64,000 bases of DNA, from assembly GCA_013398615.1 (NCBI GenBank), contig VZSR01000520.1, positions 33,970,870 through 34,034,869 of the forward strand. The letters run 5' to 3'. The position numbers and the translations under genes are program-made. The notes under the pieces are model-generated. The model had not been told where the DNA came from and did not search any database. It worked only from the letters and a program-made list of their open reading frames with translations. The stretch is from Brachypodius melanocephalos. Its lineage: Eukaryota > Chordata > Aves > Passeriformes > Pycnonotidae. Within the stretch, counting starts at the first letter, position 1. The number at the start of each line of letters is the position of its first letter. Positions 49,683 through 61,800 of the stretch are shown here, in pieces.

Positions 49683-52600
49683 AACTCTAAGGTTCCACAG
49701 GAAACTTATCTTCTTTTGGTTCTTAAACATACAGCAAACAACTTAGACATTTTTGAAGTCAGTTCTCTAATGTAAGGTAAATAAAGGTGAGTTTTTCAGA
49801 AAAAGAGCATCACCTACTATAGTTTAAAAATACTAACAACCCACTAAATAAACATTTCCCTGTCCTGTGAAAATGATTAAATGGAATTCATACAATACTT
49901 GTCCTTTGTGCCAAGACAAGTCTTTCCTACCAGCTCCCAAAGGAGTAGATGTCTATCACTGTTATCTTGATCACCTAACACACACAAATGATGTCATTCT
50001 AAGTCTAACAAACAAATTAAATAAATATCTAGAGACTTTAAATAATGCTAATTATGAAAAAACAGACAGTGGCAACTCCACGGGGGCCATTTCTGTCTGC
50101 TGAGCAGATTTTTATTTAGGCACTTTTACCGGCCATATGAGGACCCAACAGAATTTAACCATTTAACTCTCCTTCAACTCCATCTCTTAATCATAAAGGA
50201 AAACATAGAGGCACAAGCTCACACAGTTTATATTCAAACAGCCCATCTAAACAGCTATTTCAAAAACCATTCTGCCTAGTCAAAGTACAATGTGCACGCA
50301 CTTTAATTTGCTGCTTTATTTGCTCCTTAGAGTTTGCTCATTTTATAAATCCTTCTCTTCAAAAACCAACATGTGTGCAAATGGGAGATGCATGCATGCA
50401 GAAGTGATAGCATTTCAATTTCTGTGCATTCATGAGCAGGTGCCTTCCTTAATTTGTGTTGGTGTAAAGTCCACACACCACGTAAAGTAGGAAATAAATC
50501 CTTTCCTCTGCGTTGTCTTCAGCAAAGAAACTAGCACACTAAAACTCCCTCCTGTCCCCAGGTTTGTGACTTTCTCAGGTCCAATGACCTGCTCAGCAGG
50601 GTAAATCCCATCATTCCTAACCAGAGCAGGTGTCTCCACAACCTTCATGCCCACTTCTTGGTCCAAGAGCATTCACATTTGTCAGAAGTACTGGAGGTCA
50701 CCATAAACTCAAGCAGTCCTTTACAACACAAACCACAAAAGTTTTCAGAAGTAAATAAAACTCTGCATTAGATCAAAGATATCCCATACAATTCTGAAAC
50801 TCAATACTCTTTCAAAAGGACAGTGAAGCACTGCTTTAAAAGACATCTCAAATGTCTCAGATGAAAATACAGTGTGGAAGAATTGCTTACAATCTAATAA
50901 AGCCATTAAAAAGAGCAGTGTACAAAGTGAAAGTTCATTACAGAGCTTTCTATCAAATGCTGAACTAGGATGCTGTTGAGTGGAAAGCCAGGGGCAGCTG
51001 AGTTACAGGCACAAAGAGACACCTTTGTTTGCTCTACACCATGGGGCCACAGATCACTGCCTGGAACAAGCCTGGACATCAAACCTTAATCTGGAGTCAG
51101 AATTGTGTGAAATCAAGACTGTGAACTGTGTGTCACAATATAGAATGTGACAAGAACCTCAATGAAAATGACACTGGATTAAATAACACTTTTACAGGCA
51201 GAACATGCCAATAAAATAAAAATATAAATAATTTTCCTTTACTACCTACCATTAAAAAGCATAAGTTATTTGCTTTGGGAACTGCTATGCAATTAGGGGA
51301 CTGTTAGGCAATCATACTTTATACATTTGTGGAATTCATCTTCTCTCCTTAAAGACTTTTTAACGAAAAGTACTAAATAACATGGAACTCATTACAGAAA
51401 CACAGGCAATAAAGCAATCTTTAGCTTTCATTTTTTATTAACTTTTAGCAAAAAAATTAACCTCAAAGCTATTTTCAGCTGTAAGTGGCATGCAGGCTGT
51501 TTTCTAACTTACCCAAAATTGGTAGGTAGGCTCTACAAAACTTAATTCACCCCTTTGCAAAATTTCAGCTGACAAAAATAGAACATTTGCCCAAAATTGA
51601 GGCAGCGGGACTGAACATGGTTGTCTGAACAGTGACTTACATCTCAAACCTAATATCCAAAAATACATATGTAGTAGAGGACTGAAATAACTCTGTGGCT
51701 TTAGCACTGGTAATAACAGCAACGCTCAAGGAGATTAACATCAGGCCTTGGCTTTCCTTAAGGGAAGTCACACACACTCTCCCATTACTCTTTTTTAAGT
51801 CATATAAAGGACACTGCGGATGTCTTCTGCAGTTCAGACATCCCAAGAATAACTCGCAATTAACATGTCAGAGGTTAAGTAAATGCTGCTGTGTGGGAAC
51901 CAAACAGCTATTCCATACTGTAAAATTTTACAGGTCACCTCCATCTGCCACTGTATCTTAGGACACTGTTCCTCTCTTTCCTTGGCTCAGTTTCTTCATT
52001 TGTCTGCACAATATATTCACATCCCTCTAGCCTATTAAGCAAAACAAAGACAAGACTGCAGACATATGTCAGGCTACTCTGCCCTTTCCCATATTCTAGC
52101 TCCAGGAAAAAAGTAGTTTAAAAGTCAACCCATTCTCTTCCATCTGTTTGAGGTCACCATTTTGGTCTACATTAAAATGCACATAAGAGCCTCAAGGGAA
52201 AAAAACATGTCTCTAAAATCAGTCCTCCCTTAAATTTCCAGATAGAATTCAATCTATCAGCCAAAATGCATCATAGAATCACAGCCTGTAATCTCAGTCA
52301 GGTGTCCAACAGCATGCTACTGTCACTTGGAATGGTACCTCTCACCAGCCTGGGAACACTTTTAAAATTGACCTCTGCAGAAACTTATTTCAGCTCTGAA
52401 GCAGAAATGTTTGTTTAGTTCTTCTGGAAATGATGAAGACAATTTTCACTAACAAAGCATCAGACAGTCTGACTGCTAGTGATGAGTCACCTGTCTGTCT
52501 TTCCCATTGAAATATCTGGTAACAGGACCTATACAAAATGATTTTTGTGATTCTTGTGTTTGTACTGCAGCAGAGTGGTACCCATTTTCAGCTGAAGAAC

Positions 52601-55600
52601 TAAATCAAAGACAAACATCACTGGTTCAGCATGTCCCAGAATGACTGCACCAAGGTCAGTCATTCCCTTGCCCTGCACCCAGCACTACAGTAAGCAAATG
52701 TCTTCACAATTCACTGTGGACAATACCAGTCTTAAATGCAACCTTCATGTTTCATGATCATGCTCCTGCAGAAGGGAAAGCTTAACTCAATATTTTCATC
52801 ACTGCAGAACCAAGAAAGCTTCATTAAGCTAAGTATAAATACATACAGACAGTCTGTGCCTGTAGCAACTTTAAACTAACTAGAAGTCAAATGAAGAACA
52901 GAAGCGGAAGCAAACACAGCTAATAAGATTCTACTCCAGGTCATGCCAGTGGCAGAATCTCGAGTCCTGAAAGGCCCACTGCCTTTCTGAAACACAGATC
53001 ATCCCTACAACAGTACCTTACAAATAAACGAACTCCTATGACAAATAAGTTATTTATTGCAGACTTGTGAAAAACAGAGCACGGCTGCTCACTGTTGTTG
53101 CTTTGGGCAGCTGTAACTTCAGGCCACAAGAACATGCACACTACCTCTGGCAGGTGCAACAGTACAACTGCCAATGCAGAAAATTTTGGAGACTATGAAC
53201 ACAGCCCACTCAATTGTACAGAAAAGGGAGAGAACTGCACCTAAGAGTGCATGAGATCAGCAAAGCATTTGAATTAAAAAGAGTTTCTCTTGAAGCTTTG
53301 GGTACCTTGTCCATGAGAAAGCTGACACTCTCAGTTAAAAATTTTGGAATTTAAAGCTCAAGATAAGAATGGTTGTCCCTAAGCCAAAACCGTTCCCTAG
53401 GGAACAGCAGTCAAAGGAAATCAGTCACTCAGGCACAGTATAGCTTAACCCATCAAATAGACAAAGCTAGCAAAAAGAAGTTCAGTAGGCCATTGGAGGT
53501 ACAAACTTTCCCCCTAAGAACAGAAAAATGCTTTTTTGACTTCTGTGCATTTCTAGCATTTTGCTGTTTACTTTGCTAAGGACTAGATTACTAGCCTGCT
53601 AGAAGTAGCCTGCCTAGTAGGGAAAGATTCCAGTTCACACAAGAGGACACTGCTACGTCCAGAACTTTATTTATAACTTGAGTACAGTTGCCAGTCTCTA
53701 AGCTGTGCCCAAATCTGGAGGTCCAAGTTTGAATTCCTCTTTACAGTTCAGTTAAGAGCTCTAAACCTGACTCAGCGCTTCAACTACAAAAGTGGGATTT
53801 GTTTACTGATCTGGAAGCTACTGGTGTTGCAAGACCTTCACTGATCCACAGGGAAAACCAGCATTTGCCTCAGCCTAAAAACAAACTCACCTCTATTCCA
53901 GAGCTTAGAAACAACCTCAGCAACTCATGGGCAGATACCATCCTTTAACACACTTGATAAAAACTCTGCTGCTTGTACCTGCTTTACACAAATTTAGTGC
54001 AGCGAAGTAAAAGGAGGACACAGGTCTGAAGAAATATGCTTTAAAGTAAGGCATCCTTGCCCTCCACGATCTCTGGGCCCAGCTAAGTGATTTAGGTGGG
54101 GACAATAGGATTTGTGGTAATATAGTCTCTAAAAATTCGGTGAATTGCTTCCCATTTACCTATTCCCCCTCACTTTAATGAGAACACTAAGGGTTTTCAT
54201 GAGTTTCTTACTGAAGTTGCACATGCCACACAGTCACAACTCTTTTCAGAATTGTGTCTCAGTACAATATATATTTTTTTTTTAAATTAAGAGATATTTC
54301 CACCCTTTTAGAAACACAAGGTAATCTGCTAGGTATTTAGTGGCCACAACTGCAGGGAATAGAGGCAACAAAAAAATACAGCTGTGACCACACTGTAGCA
54401 TTTCTTCCAACAGCATTTCTCATCCACATACTCCAGATGTGACCATAATACCCATCCAGGCATAGCCAAGGGATGATCACATTCTTTTCTTCTGTCAGCT
54501 TCAAGTTTTTCATGTAAATGCAAGGAACTTGTGCTTGAGAGTGCAGTATATACTGTTGGGGTGATTACTGCAATTTTTGAAGGTTAAGAAACTAGCTGTT
54601 TTCAAAACAGACCCTTTCATAAAATTCCTTTTTCATATTTTTATATTTATTTGACTGGTATCAAAGTGATTTTTAGTTCCTTAGAAAAAAACACTAAACC
54701 CACAGATTGACACATGAGCAGAGAAAGTACAATAAAGCTGGTTCACGCCTCTCCTGCCAGCCTGCCTTCTTCCAAAACTCTACAGGTATGAGCATATTAT
54801 CCAAACATTGCAGATATGCTACATGGAATCTTTAAGTAGCAGCACCTACAGGATTTAAACATTCTCTACAACATAGCAAAGGGAGAGGCTAACACCCTTC
54901 AGATTTTCTAGCATTCTTCCATCTTCTTTCAGTTTAAAGACAGACAAGCATTGGAGTTCAGTCAGAGCAAGAAGAGTCACAACTTCACACTGTGGGCAAA
55001 GAAAGCTTTCTGCTGTGTTCAGCCTTTTCCAAGATATGGCACCAATTCCAGAAGTTTTATGATCAGCCATTTCTCCAGTGAACCAGTAGTGTAATTGTTA
55101 TTAAATGCAATTAATGACATTATCTTGAATGCTCATAAAATCCCACAGTAAAATGAGTCATATGCTCCGTTTCTAAAGAGTGGCCCTCTCAAGTTAATAA
55201 AACCTGCAAAGGTAGGACTGTTGAGAGAGTGGAAAATGCAAAGATGTTGCATGGTATCACTCGTAACAAGTATTAGGTAGCCAACAAATAAATAAAAAAC
55301 ACCAAAACCAGCAGCAACAAGAGCTGTCCTCCCTTTTAAGAGTCTTTACACTGTTTTTCTTAGTAGCCACCAGCAATAGAGTCTCCAGCAACTGAAAGTT
55401 GCAAGATGGCAATTCTTCAAAAAAATTGCAAATTAACAAATTAAGTTAGCAAATTTCTAAAATAGAGAGGTTACTCAAACAGAAAAAAAGCATCTTCATT
55501 GCACTTATCTCTTCCAAATTATGTCTCGTGAAGCACATATAGAGGCTGATCTTTAAAACTTAAATCAAACTCGAATTCCACCAATAAGCTGGCTTGCTCA

Positions 55601-57213
55601 TACCTATTGCCGGCAGAAACCCTCAACTTATGAGATCAGCGAAGTGCCAACACTGTAAAACTTGGGACTGTGCTTCCAGATCAGACCTATCCTTGTTTTC
55701 TGAAGTAGCATTATCTGTATTAATGAAAATTTTGCTTTAATGAAGAGATCAGCCATACAGATAGATGAGAAATCTGATATTAGATACAGAGAGACTGGAC
55801 AATTACATGATCTGAAATGTCAACTACCTTCTGAATATCAGCATTAATTTTAGTAGGCACTTATGTCACCTTCCTCAGATACTGTTTACAGTACCATGAA
55901 TTTATGTCACTCTCTTGATTGCTCCTGCCCAGTACAGAGAAGGGCAACTATTCTTTCATACCTACCAACGTCTTCCAAAAAAAACTGAGGAAAATGCTGC
56001 TTCATTCTAGACAATCTGGTCCACCAAATTCAGCAATTATGCTGTAAACTTGGACCATTAAACAAAGAGAAATGTAAAATGTCAAGGCTCATATTGTGTT
56101 TTTAGGAGCTTTTGTTTCCCTTGAGCAAGCAGAAAATTTGTGTTCCTATTGTTTGTCAGGAACTTTTCCTCACTGCAAGTCTGCAAACATGTTTTCAATC
56201 AGTAAGACACTACCCTCACTTTAATTTAGGCTGATGTATTTATACTACTTCATTAAACAATGTCCATAACTTCAGCCTATTTTAAAAATCTCTGATATTC
56301 AGGAGAGAAGTAGCCTAGCAATATTTAATTATTAAGACTATTTAATATCCCAAAGCATCTATTTGGTTGCATGTTAAAAAAAAACTAATAAAACCTACTT
56401 CAATCATATACTAAACTACAAGAAAACCTCCAAACATCTAACAGAGACATGAGTACAGATGCAACATTATACTCAGCACCAATCTCACACAGAGCTCAAT
56501 TACAGCATAGATGGCCTCAACTACCCCCAGACTATGGAGAGTTGAAGGCTGCACACACCACATGAAAGGGAATCTCAGATTAGCATCAAGACCTTGGATT
56601 TGCCCTGAAGATATGATTGTGTCAAGGAAAAATAAGTTTCTTATATAATGTTATTACCACAAAAAAAAAGTTATTTTATTTTAAACGTTGCTGTAATTAC
56701 ATTTTAAGGACCAAATGCAAAGACTGATGAGTCCTCATGACTGCTTTGTTTACATACAGCATATATAGTCCTCAGGTAGCAAGAGTCACAGATTTAATTT
56801 CTGGATTACAGTACAAATATCACTGTTTCAGCTGCTACTGCAAACCTCAGCTACTGTTTCCCACTGAAAATTCTGTGTCTTAACCTATTTTAGTTGTTGC
56901 TAGGTTTATTGGATTAGGTCAACAGCTAGGTCAACAAGCGACATAACACATGACTCTGAATCACTTTTCTTTTTTCCTGACTCTGATCTTGCTCCAGGTA
57001 TTTTTAAAAGGGGTCAGAGTGTCAGCTTCAAGAAAGAAAAAGGGGGCAGAGGGGAAGAGAGAAAAAAAAAAATTTAAAAAGCTAGTGAATGGAAGTTTCA
57101 ACACCCGAAGGACCAGACTCTGAGACAGTAAATCTTGTGGGGGCAAGGAAAAAGAAGGTTAGGACTAGTCTCTCTTGTAGACTCCGTATATATTTAAACT
57201 ATTTACTAAGTTA

Positions 57214-57257
57214 CAGAAACAAACAGCAACAACAAGACAAAACAAAAAAACAACCCA
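57214..57257. repeat. A-rich AAC-type tract
   Basis: Units such as AAACAAACAGCAACAACAAG and ACAAAACAAAAAAACAACCC on the + strand. Low complexity, intronic. Confidence 0.8.
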
Positions 57258-58431
57258 CTAAATCCCAAACTTCAGCCTCTAGTTAAGTCATGACCAAATG
57301 GAATTTCCCCTTAGAAATCACAAGTCTCAGGAATGACATCACATTGCATCAACACCTCCAGATCTCACCAACAGATACAGATTATTGATCTTCAAAAATA
57401 CATTATAACCTCCCCTACACCATCTCAAACCTGAGTTACTTTATCTTCCTAGCAGGCTGCTGGGACTTGCACAGATGAGTCACACAGCCCATCTGATTTT
57501 GTCACTTTTCACAAGTGCCTCTCTTTCAGCCTTCCCTAAGCAAGTCCAGGAGCAGAGTTGTGGCAATCACACAGAAGAGCAGTAGGCAAGCTTTGGAAGA
57601 GAATGGCATGAAAAGCATAAATGGCATACTCTACATCTCTTCTGTACTTTGAAGACAAAACCAATACACAGTCTCTTCTACATATACAGAAAAGATGAAG
57701 TGTCCAGGGTAAACACACTGACATCAACTCCTATAGTTTAGCTGGCTTGTTCATTATATGATTGAGACACACAGAGAAGCATTTTAACAATCCAGGTTTC
57801 AGCACAGCATTCTGCATTACTGCACAGCATTCAAATATGGCAAAATATGTGTACAAGGAAACAGCAGAACAGTTACCTCCTCCCTAAGAAGTCCAAATAT
57901 ACACAACAGTGTGCATACAGAAATTCTATTTAGAGTAACTGAGTTTGTGCTATGGCTCTCCAGCAGCAGCCAACATGCTTGTAACTCTGCAAAAGTGCTC
58001 AGCTGTCAGCACCCTGGTTTTAGGGGAGCACTGTTACAGTAGAGGAACATTTACAGTTCAAGAATGACACCCAACAAGTGCAGTGAGACTGCAGTCATTC
58101 CTGCACTTCGCTCTCTCAGAGGAGTTCTGAACAAACAACTACTCAAACACCAAAGTACAGACTGTAAAGTCCACCTTCAAGCTAAGCACAGATAGAATTT
58201 TCCTATCAATTTAAGGTGTATATTCTAGTATTAAGAACATTTATTCATCAAGATTTTATTTTCTAGCAGACCCTTTAAGAAAAGGTTTCCTGGTTTAAAA
58301 GAGTCTTATACCTCGAAACAGTACTTCCATTCCAGCAAAACCCCTCACATACACAACTCTATCACAAAACAGCCCTTTTAGCACACGCATTTCCAAATGA
58401 TATGCCGGTCTTGGAGGACAACGACTTCTTT

Positions 58432-58509
58432 TAAAAAAACAAACAAAAAAAAAACCCCAAAAAACCCCCACAAAACCAAAACAAAACAAAAAAAAAACCA
58501 CCAAAAAAA
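58432..58509. repeat. A/C-rich tract near the Hook exon donor
   Basis: About 78 nt of A runs broken by CC, CCCC and CCCCC on the + strand. In the CCDC88C pre-mRNA it is U/G-rich with G runs of two to five, beginning about 220 nt downstream of the donor at 58726. It is the longest such tract in the window. Confidence 0.9.
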
Positions 58510-58726
58510 GGAAGGCAAGGAAGCAGCCTCTGGCCATGAGGAATAGATGGAGAAGATAACTGTATTGTCATTTTCAGAAGAAAAAAGCATGGCTGAAAGT
58601 ACTTTTACACAAATACAAGTTCCTCTCCATTTCCTGTAGCAAGCTTCTTTGAGCCCCCAGCCCCTGCATTAGCTAAAACAGTACAGCAGTTACCACAGAT
58701 TAATGAGCAGAGAGCAGAAATCTCAC

Positions 58727-58835
58727 CTGATAGTAAGTCTTAATGTTTCTGATCAAGATGGTAAGGTTTTGAACCCGAAGATAGGTATCATTATTTACAT
58801 GCTTGTTGACACGTTGGTTGGTTGGTCGAGGATCT
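58727..58835 (-). CDS. CCDC88C: CCDC88C exon, Hook domain segment (DPRPTNQR...KTYYQ)
   Basis: This is the most 5' exon in the window, 109 nt. Its first base completes a split codon (Ile if the upstream exon ends in AT); 36 codons follow, starting DPRPTNQRVNKHVNND and ending RNIKTYYQ. The acceptor is TTTTTAATAG|A and the donor CAG|GTGAGA. It corresponds to about residues 55-90 of human Daple, inside the N-terminal Hook domain, a helical fold related to calponin-homology domains. The missing preceding residues, including the start Met, are not in the 5.2 kb between this exon and the window edge. A second AG two bases into the exon could also serve as acceptor, but it would break the expected Ile-Asp junction. 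Identity is very secure; the exact first base is slightly less so. Confidence 0.93.
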
Positions 58836-61800
58836 CTATTAAAAAGGAAGAAAATAAAATACTACTAATTAAACTGGTATTAAGACTTAACATCTCAAGA
58901 ACACATTTAAGTTTATTAATTAAATACACTGACAATTATACAGGGTACATATGCATTAATTCATGATAGAATAAGCTCATTACCTTTACACCTATGTATA
59001 AGTTGGAAACATTTCCTGCATGTCACAAAATACCCTACTGCAACCCACACAGTACTTCAGGTCAGCTTCCCTTCTCACACATATTTCTCTGAAAAAAAGG
59101 ATATCTAGTTTGTGCAAGCTAGATCAAAGCAGTCTCTGGTAATATGGGGTTTTCCTTATTCAAATAAAGGCAAGTCTACTAAATACTGTCATGCCTTGCT
59201 CAGCTTTAGAGTTTTATAACAAGAAGAGGGTATTAATACTTGATCAGTGATCACTGTAAAAACTGCAAAGACCAGATGTATTATAAACTGAAGGGGAAAA
59301 AATACTGCACTTATTATCCTCGTATCATCTAACTAGATCTCTCACATACACGCTACATTTTTTGTTTTATTTTAAAAACAAATCAAAATTGTACCTGAAG
59401 CATTTTTATTTCTAAAATAAAAAATAAGACACAAAGGAAAAATCTGCAAATAATTTCATACAAATGTACACCTTCGGATCATCTCTGTACACTCTAAGAT
59501 GTTTAAAAAAATGGAACCGAAAATCTTTATCTGCCAATAGCACAGATCAAAGTTTTGTGTTTGCCCTCTAATAATTACTCTTATCAGCAGACTCCTACAC
59601 AATCCAAACACCTGCCTCCTAGAGCTCTGCCCTGGCTGTTAATTAAGCCATTCACAGCTCTTCCAGGGCCAATTATTGAACTCGGCGTTGACAAGGAAAT
59701 AAAAGAGGAACTGATCCAATATTTATTTTTAAAATATATCTGCCAACGTTTACATAAGTATGTCAAAGAGCTTCTACTTTTTTTTTTTCTAATGCGCAAC
59801 CATTCCAGAGCACCTCTTGAGTGAAAATAGTGGTATGAGAATAAGTATGAAAAAATACATAGATATTCCAGAGATGAGAGAAAACTGCCTTGACAGCAGA
59901 TAACAGATACGGTATTTACGTACATGGATTTAAGCAGATGACCAATACTGGCATAATCTAACACGACACTACACAACCTTTGTAGCAGCGAAGGATTTTG
60001 TATACAGATTTATACTATAAAAAATATGGAAGAAAGAACGAAAAGAGGCAACTGCAACATAAGAGGCAGAACGAAAAGAGGCAAGCTTTTAACGTAAAAT
60101 CTGTAGTAAGTATCCCCTGTTACTGCTGCTCAGACACAGGAGTGCAGAAGCCACACCTGTAACAGTTTGACAGGATGGACCCTCGGTGAGGGAGAAGCAC
60201 AAATGCCAACCGGCCTTGAGCTCAGGCAGCCACTCTTGCCTTCAGCACCGTCTGAGCAGGCGCTGAACCTCAAAGGAAGCTGGACACAGCTTTTTCAGGC
60301 AAGGCCATGACAACAAAGTGGGAAGCTAAAAGGGAAGAAACATTCAAAGAGAAGCTGGCCAAACAGAAGGGTCAGTCTACAGTTCTCATTTCCATGTGAA
60401 AGCTCATGCAGGCAGCACGCTGCAACGCCACTGGCCACTGTCTGGCAGTGTTCCCGGGTTTGTGGCCAGGAACCGAAATCTTTGACTGGCTAGCAGTCAC
60501 TACTCCATAATCCTTCCTTGAACTGCACAAAATGGGGCAAAAATCCTGAAAACACACTGACCAGCCACGGGAAAGCAGAGGCCTTTTTTTCAACAGCTGC
60601 AGCAGTGGAACTGCGCAACTTGGATGAAGTGTTCAAAGGCTCATAAGACACAGAACGACTACTTCCTAGACAAGATCTGCTCATTTTTGCACAGTGGAGA
60701 TTGTGTTACAAGAGCATAAGCACTAGCAGGACCAGGCTCTCACGAGCAATTCCAGAGCTTTTATCCTATCATCTTCGTTAAGGGTAATTGATTGCTCCAA
60801 GAGCCCTTAATGCCACTGACCTCAGGGTCCTCTTAACCTGCAGCCAAGCTGCAGTACAGTGTAGCTCTGGCACTTTTGTCACTTCTCCATCACAAAGAAC
60901 TTAAAAGCTTTCCTGAAAATAGAATGTAGCTCAAAAATACGTTTTCTGAACATGTTATGTAACCAGCTTCACAGCTTACTTCAGAGAGGACCCTCTGCAC
61001 AAGATGTGGAAGTCCAGAACAGCCTACATTTCAAACTGCCACAAAGCTTATTGTCTTTACAGGAAAATGGAACAATTGCTTCTCAACAAGCAAGATCCCA
61101 TTTCTTCTGTGTTTAAAGACAATCCTACCCAAAAGAAGACAGAGCTGTTGGTACCAAACTTTGTACATTATAGCACCTGCCTGTATGGTGAAATTTGCTC
61201 ATCAAGAATTATACTGAAAGAAACTCTTTCTGAATCACATTGAAAATTAAAGAGTTTGGTTTTGTTTTGTTTTTTTTACAACACTAACCATGTAACCCAA
61301 ACAAATTCATATCTGGATATATCTGAAAAATCCCTGAGCACCACCTCAGATGCCTTTTCAGTCCATTGATGTTTGGTCTTTCCCTTACAATCAAATTTAA
61401 CGAAAACTATGTTTCTTTTTTTTTTGAAAACCACCTACTTCTCAAGATCAAAAAAGTTATCTAAATAAGACTGAGATGTCCTGGCTGAGGTGTGACTTGG
61501 GGAAGTACTTCACAAATCAGTAAAAACCCACCCAAGCCAAATAAACAGAAAGAAAATCTCAAACCTCACTATATAACCGAACATTTTAAAGAAGTCATCC
61601 AGTTTGTACATGCTCATGAGTCTTCTAGGAAAAGAAAGGTCAGGAGACACAGATCAAGTGACAAGTTCAGCAGGCACGGGGCCACCAACACAAGTGTGTG
61701 ACGACGCAATCCCTTAAATCACCAGTTCATAAAAGTAAACACACAAAAAATTTTAGATTTTAAAATTCAAAATGACAATTCCATTCTTACAATTTTTGAC

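Larger units (their letters stand above)
28498..58726. other. CCDC88C intron, 30.2 kb
   Basis: This single GT-AG intron separates two Hook-domain exons and fills nearly half the window. It is AT-rich. I found no exon of this or another gene, no RNA gene, and no long transposon that I can name. It contains several low-complexity A/C- or T/G-rich tracts (listed separately), a poly(A) run with TA-rich tail at 39417-39480 next to a GC-richer block (about 38940-39390), and the window's longest open frame (46712-47359, + strand, 215 codons) with no recognisable product. A tiny CR1-tail-like string (CATAGAATCACAG) at 52271 is too short to annotate. Confidence 0.75.
2715..58835 (-). other. CCDC88C: CCDC88C (Daple) gene, internal part: 11 coding exons and 10 complete introns
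   Basis: Joining eleven minus-strand exons gives one open frame of 454 codons in which every donor and acceptor phase matches. The protein reads like human Daple: NVFDLQWLELPD, VDLTQERDYLQ, KQHLAVELADTKAKLRR and RIEELLEENMVLEIAQ. The Pro/Ser linker and the DTKAKLRR region separate it from the paralogue Girdin (CCDC88A), whose equivalent linker is quite different in my memory. Family knowledge: Daple is a cytoplasmic and centrosomal scaffold in Wnt/planar-polarity signalling; its N-terminal Hook domain resembles those of dynein adaptors, and its C-terminal end activates Gi proteins and binds Dishevelled. Those C-terminal parts are outside the window, as are the first exon or exons. Exons are listed separately. 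No disabling change was seen, so this looks like a functional gene. An ortholog alignment was not possible here. Confidence 0.95.

Noticed and set aside
52271..52283. CATAGAATCACAG, like a CR1 3' tail
   Set aside because: Only 13 bases match and the adjacent sequence does not continue as CR1.
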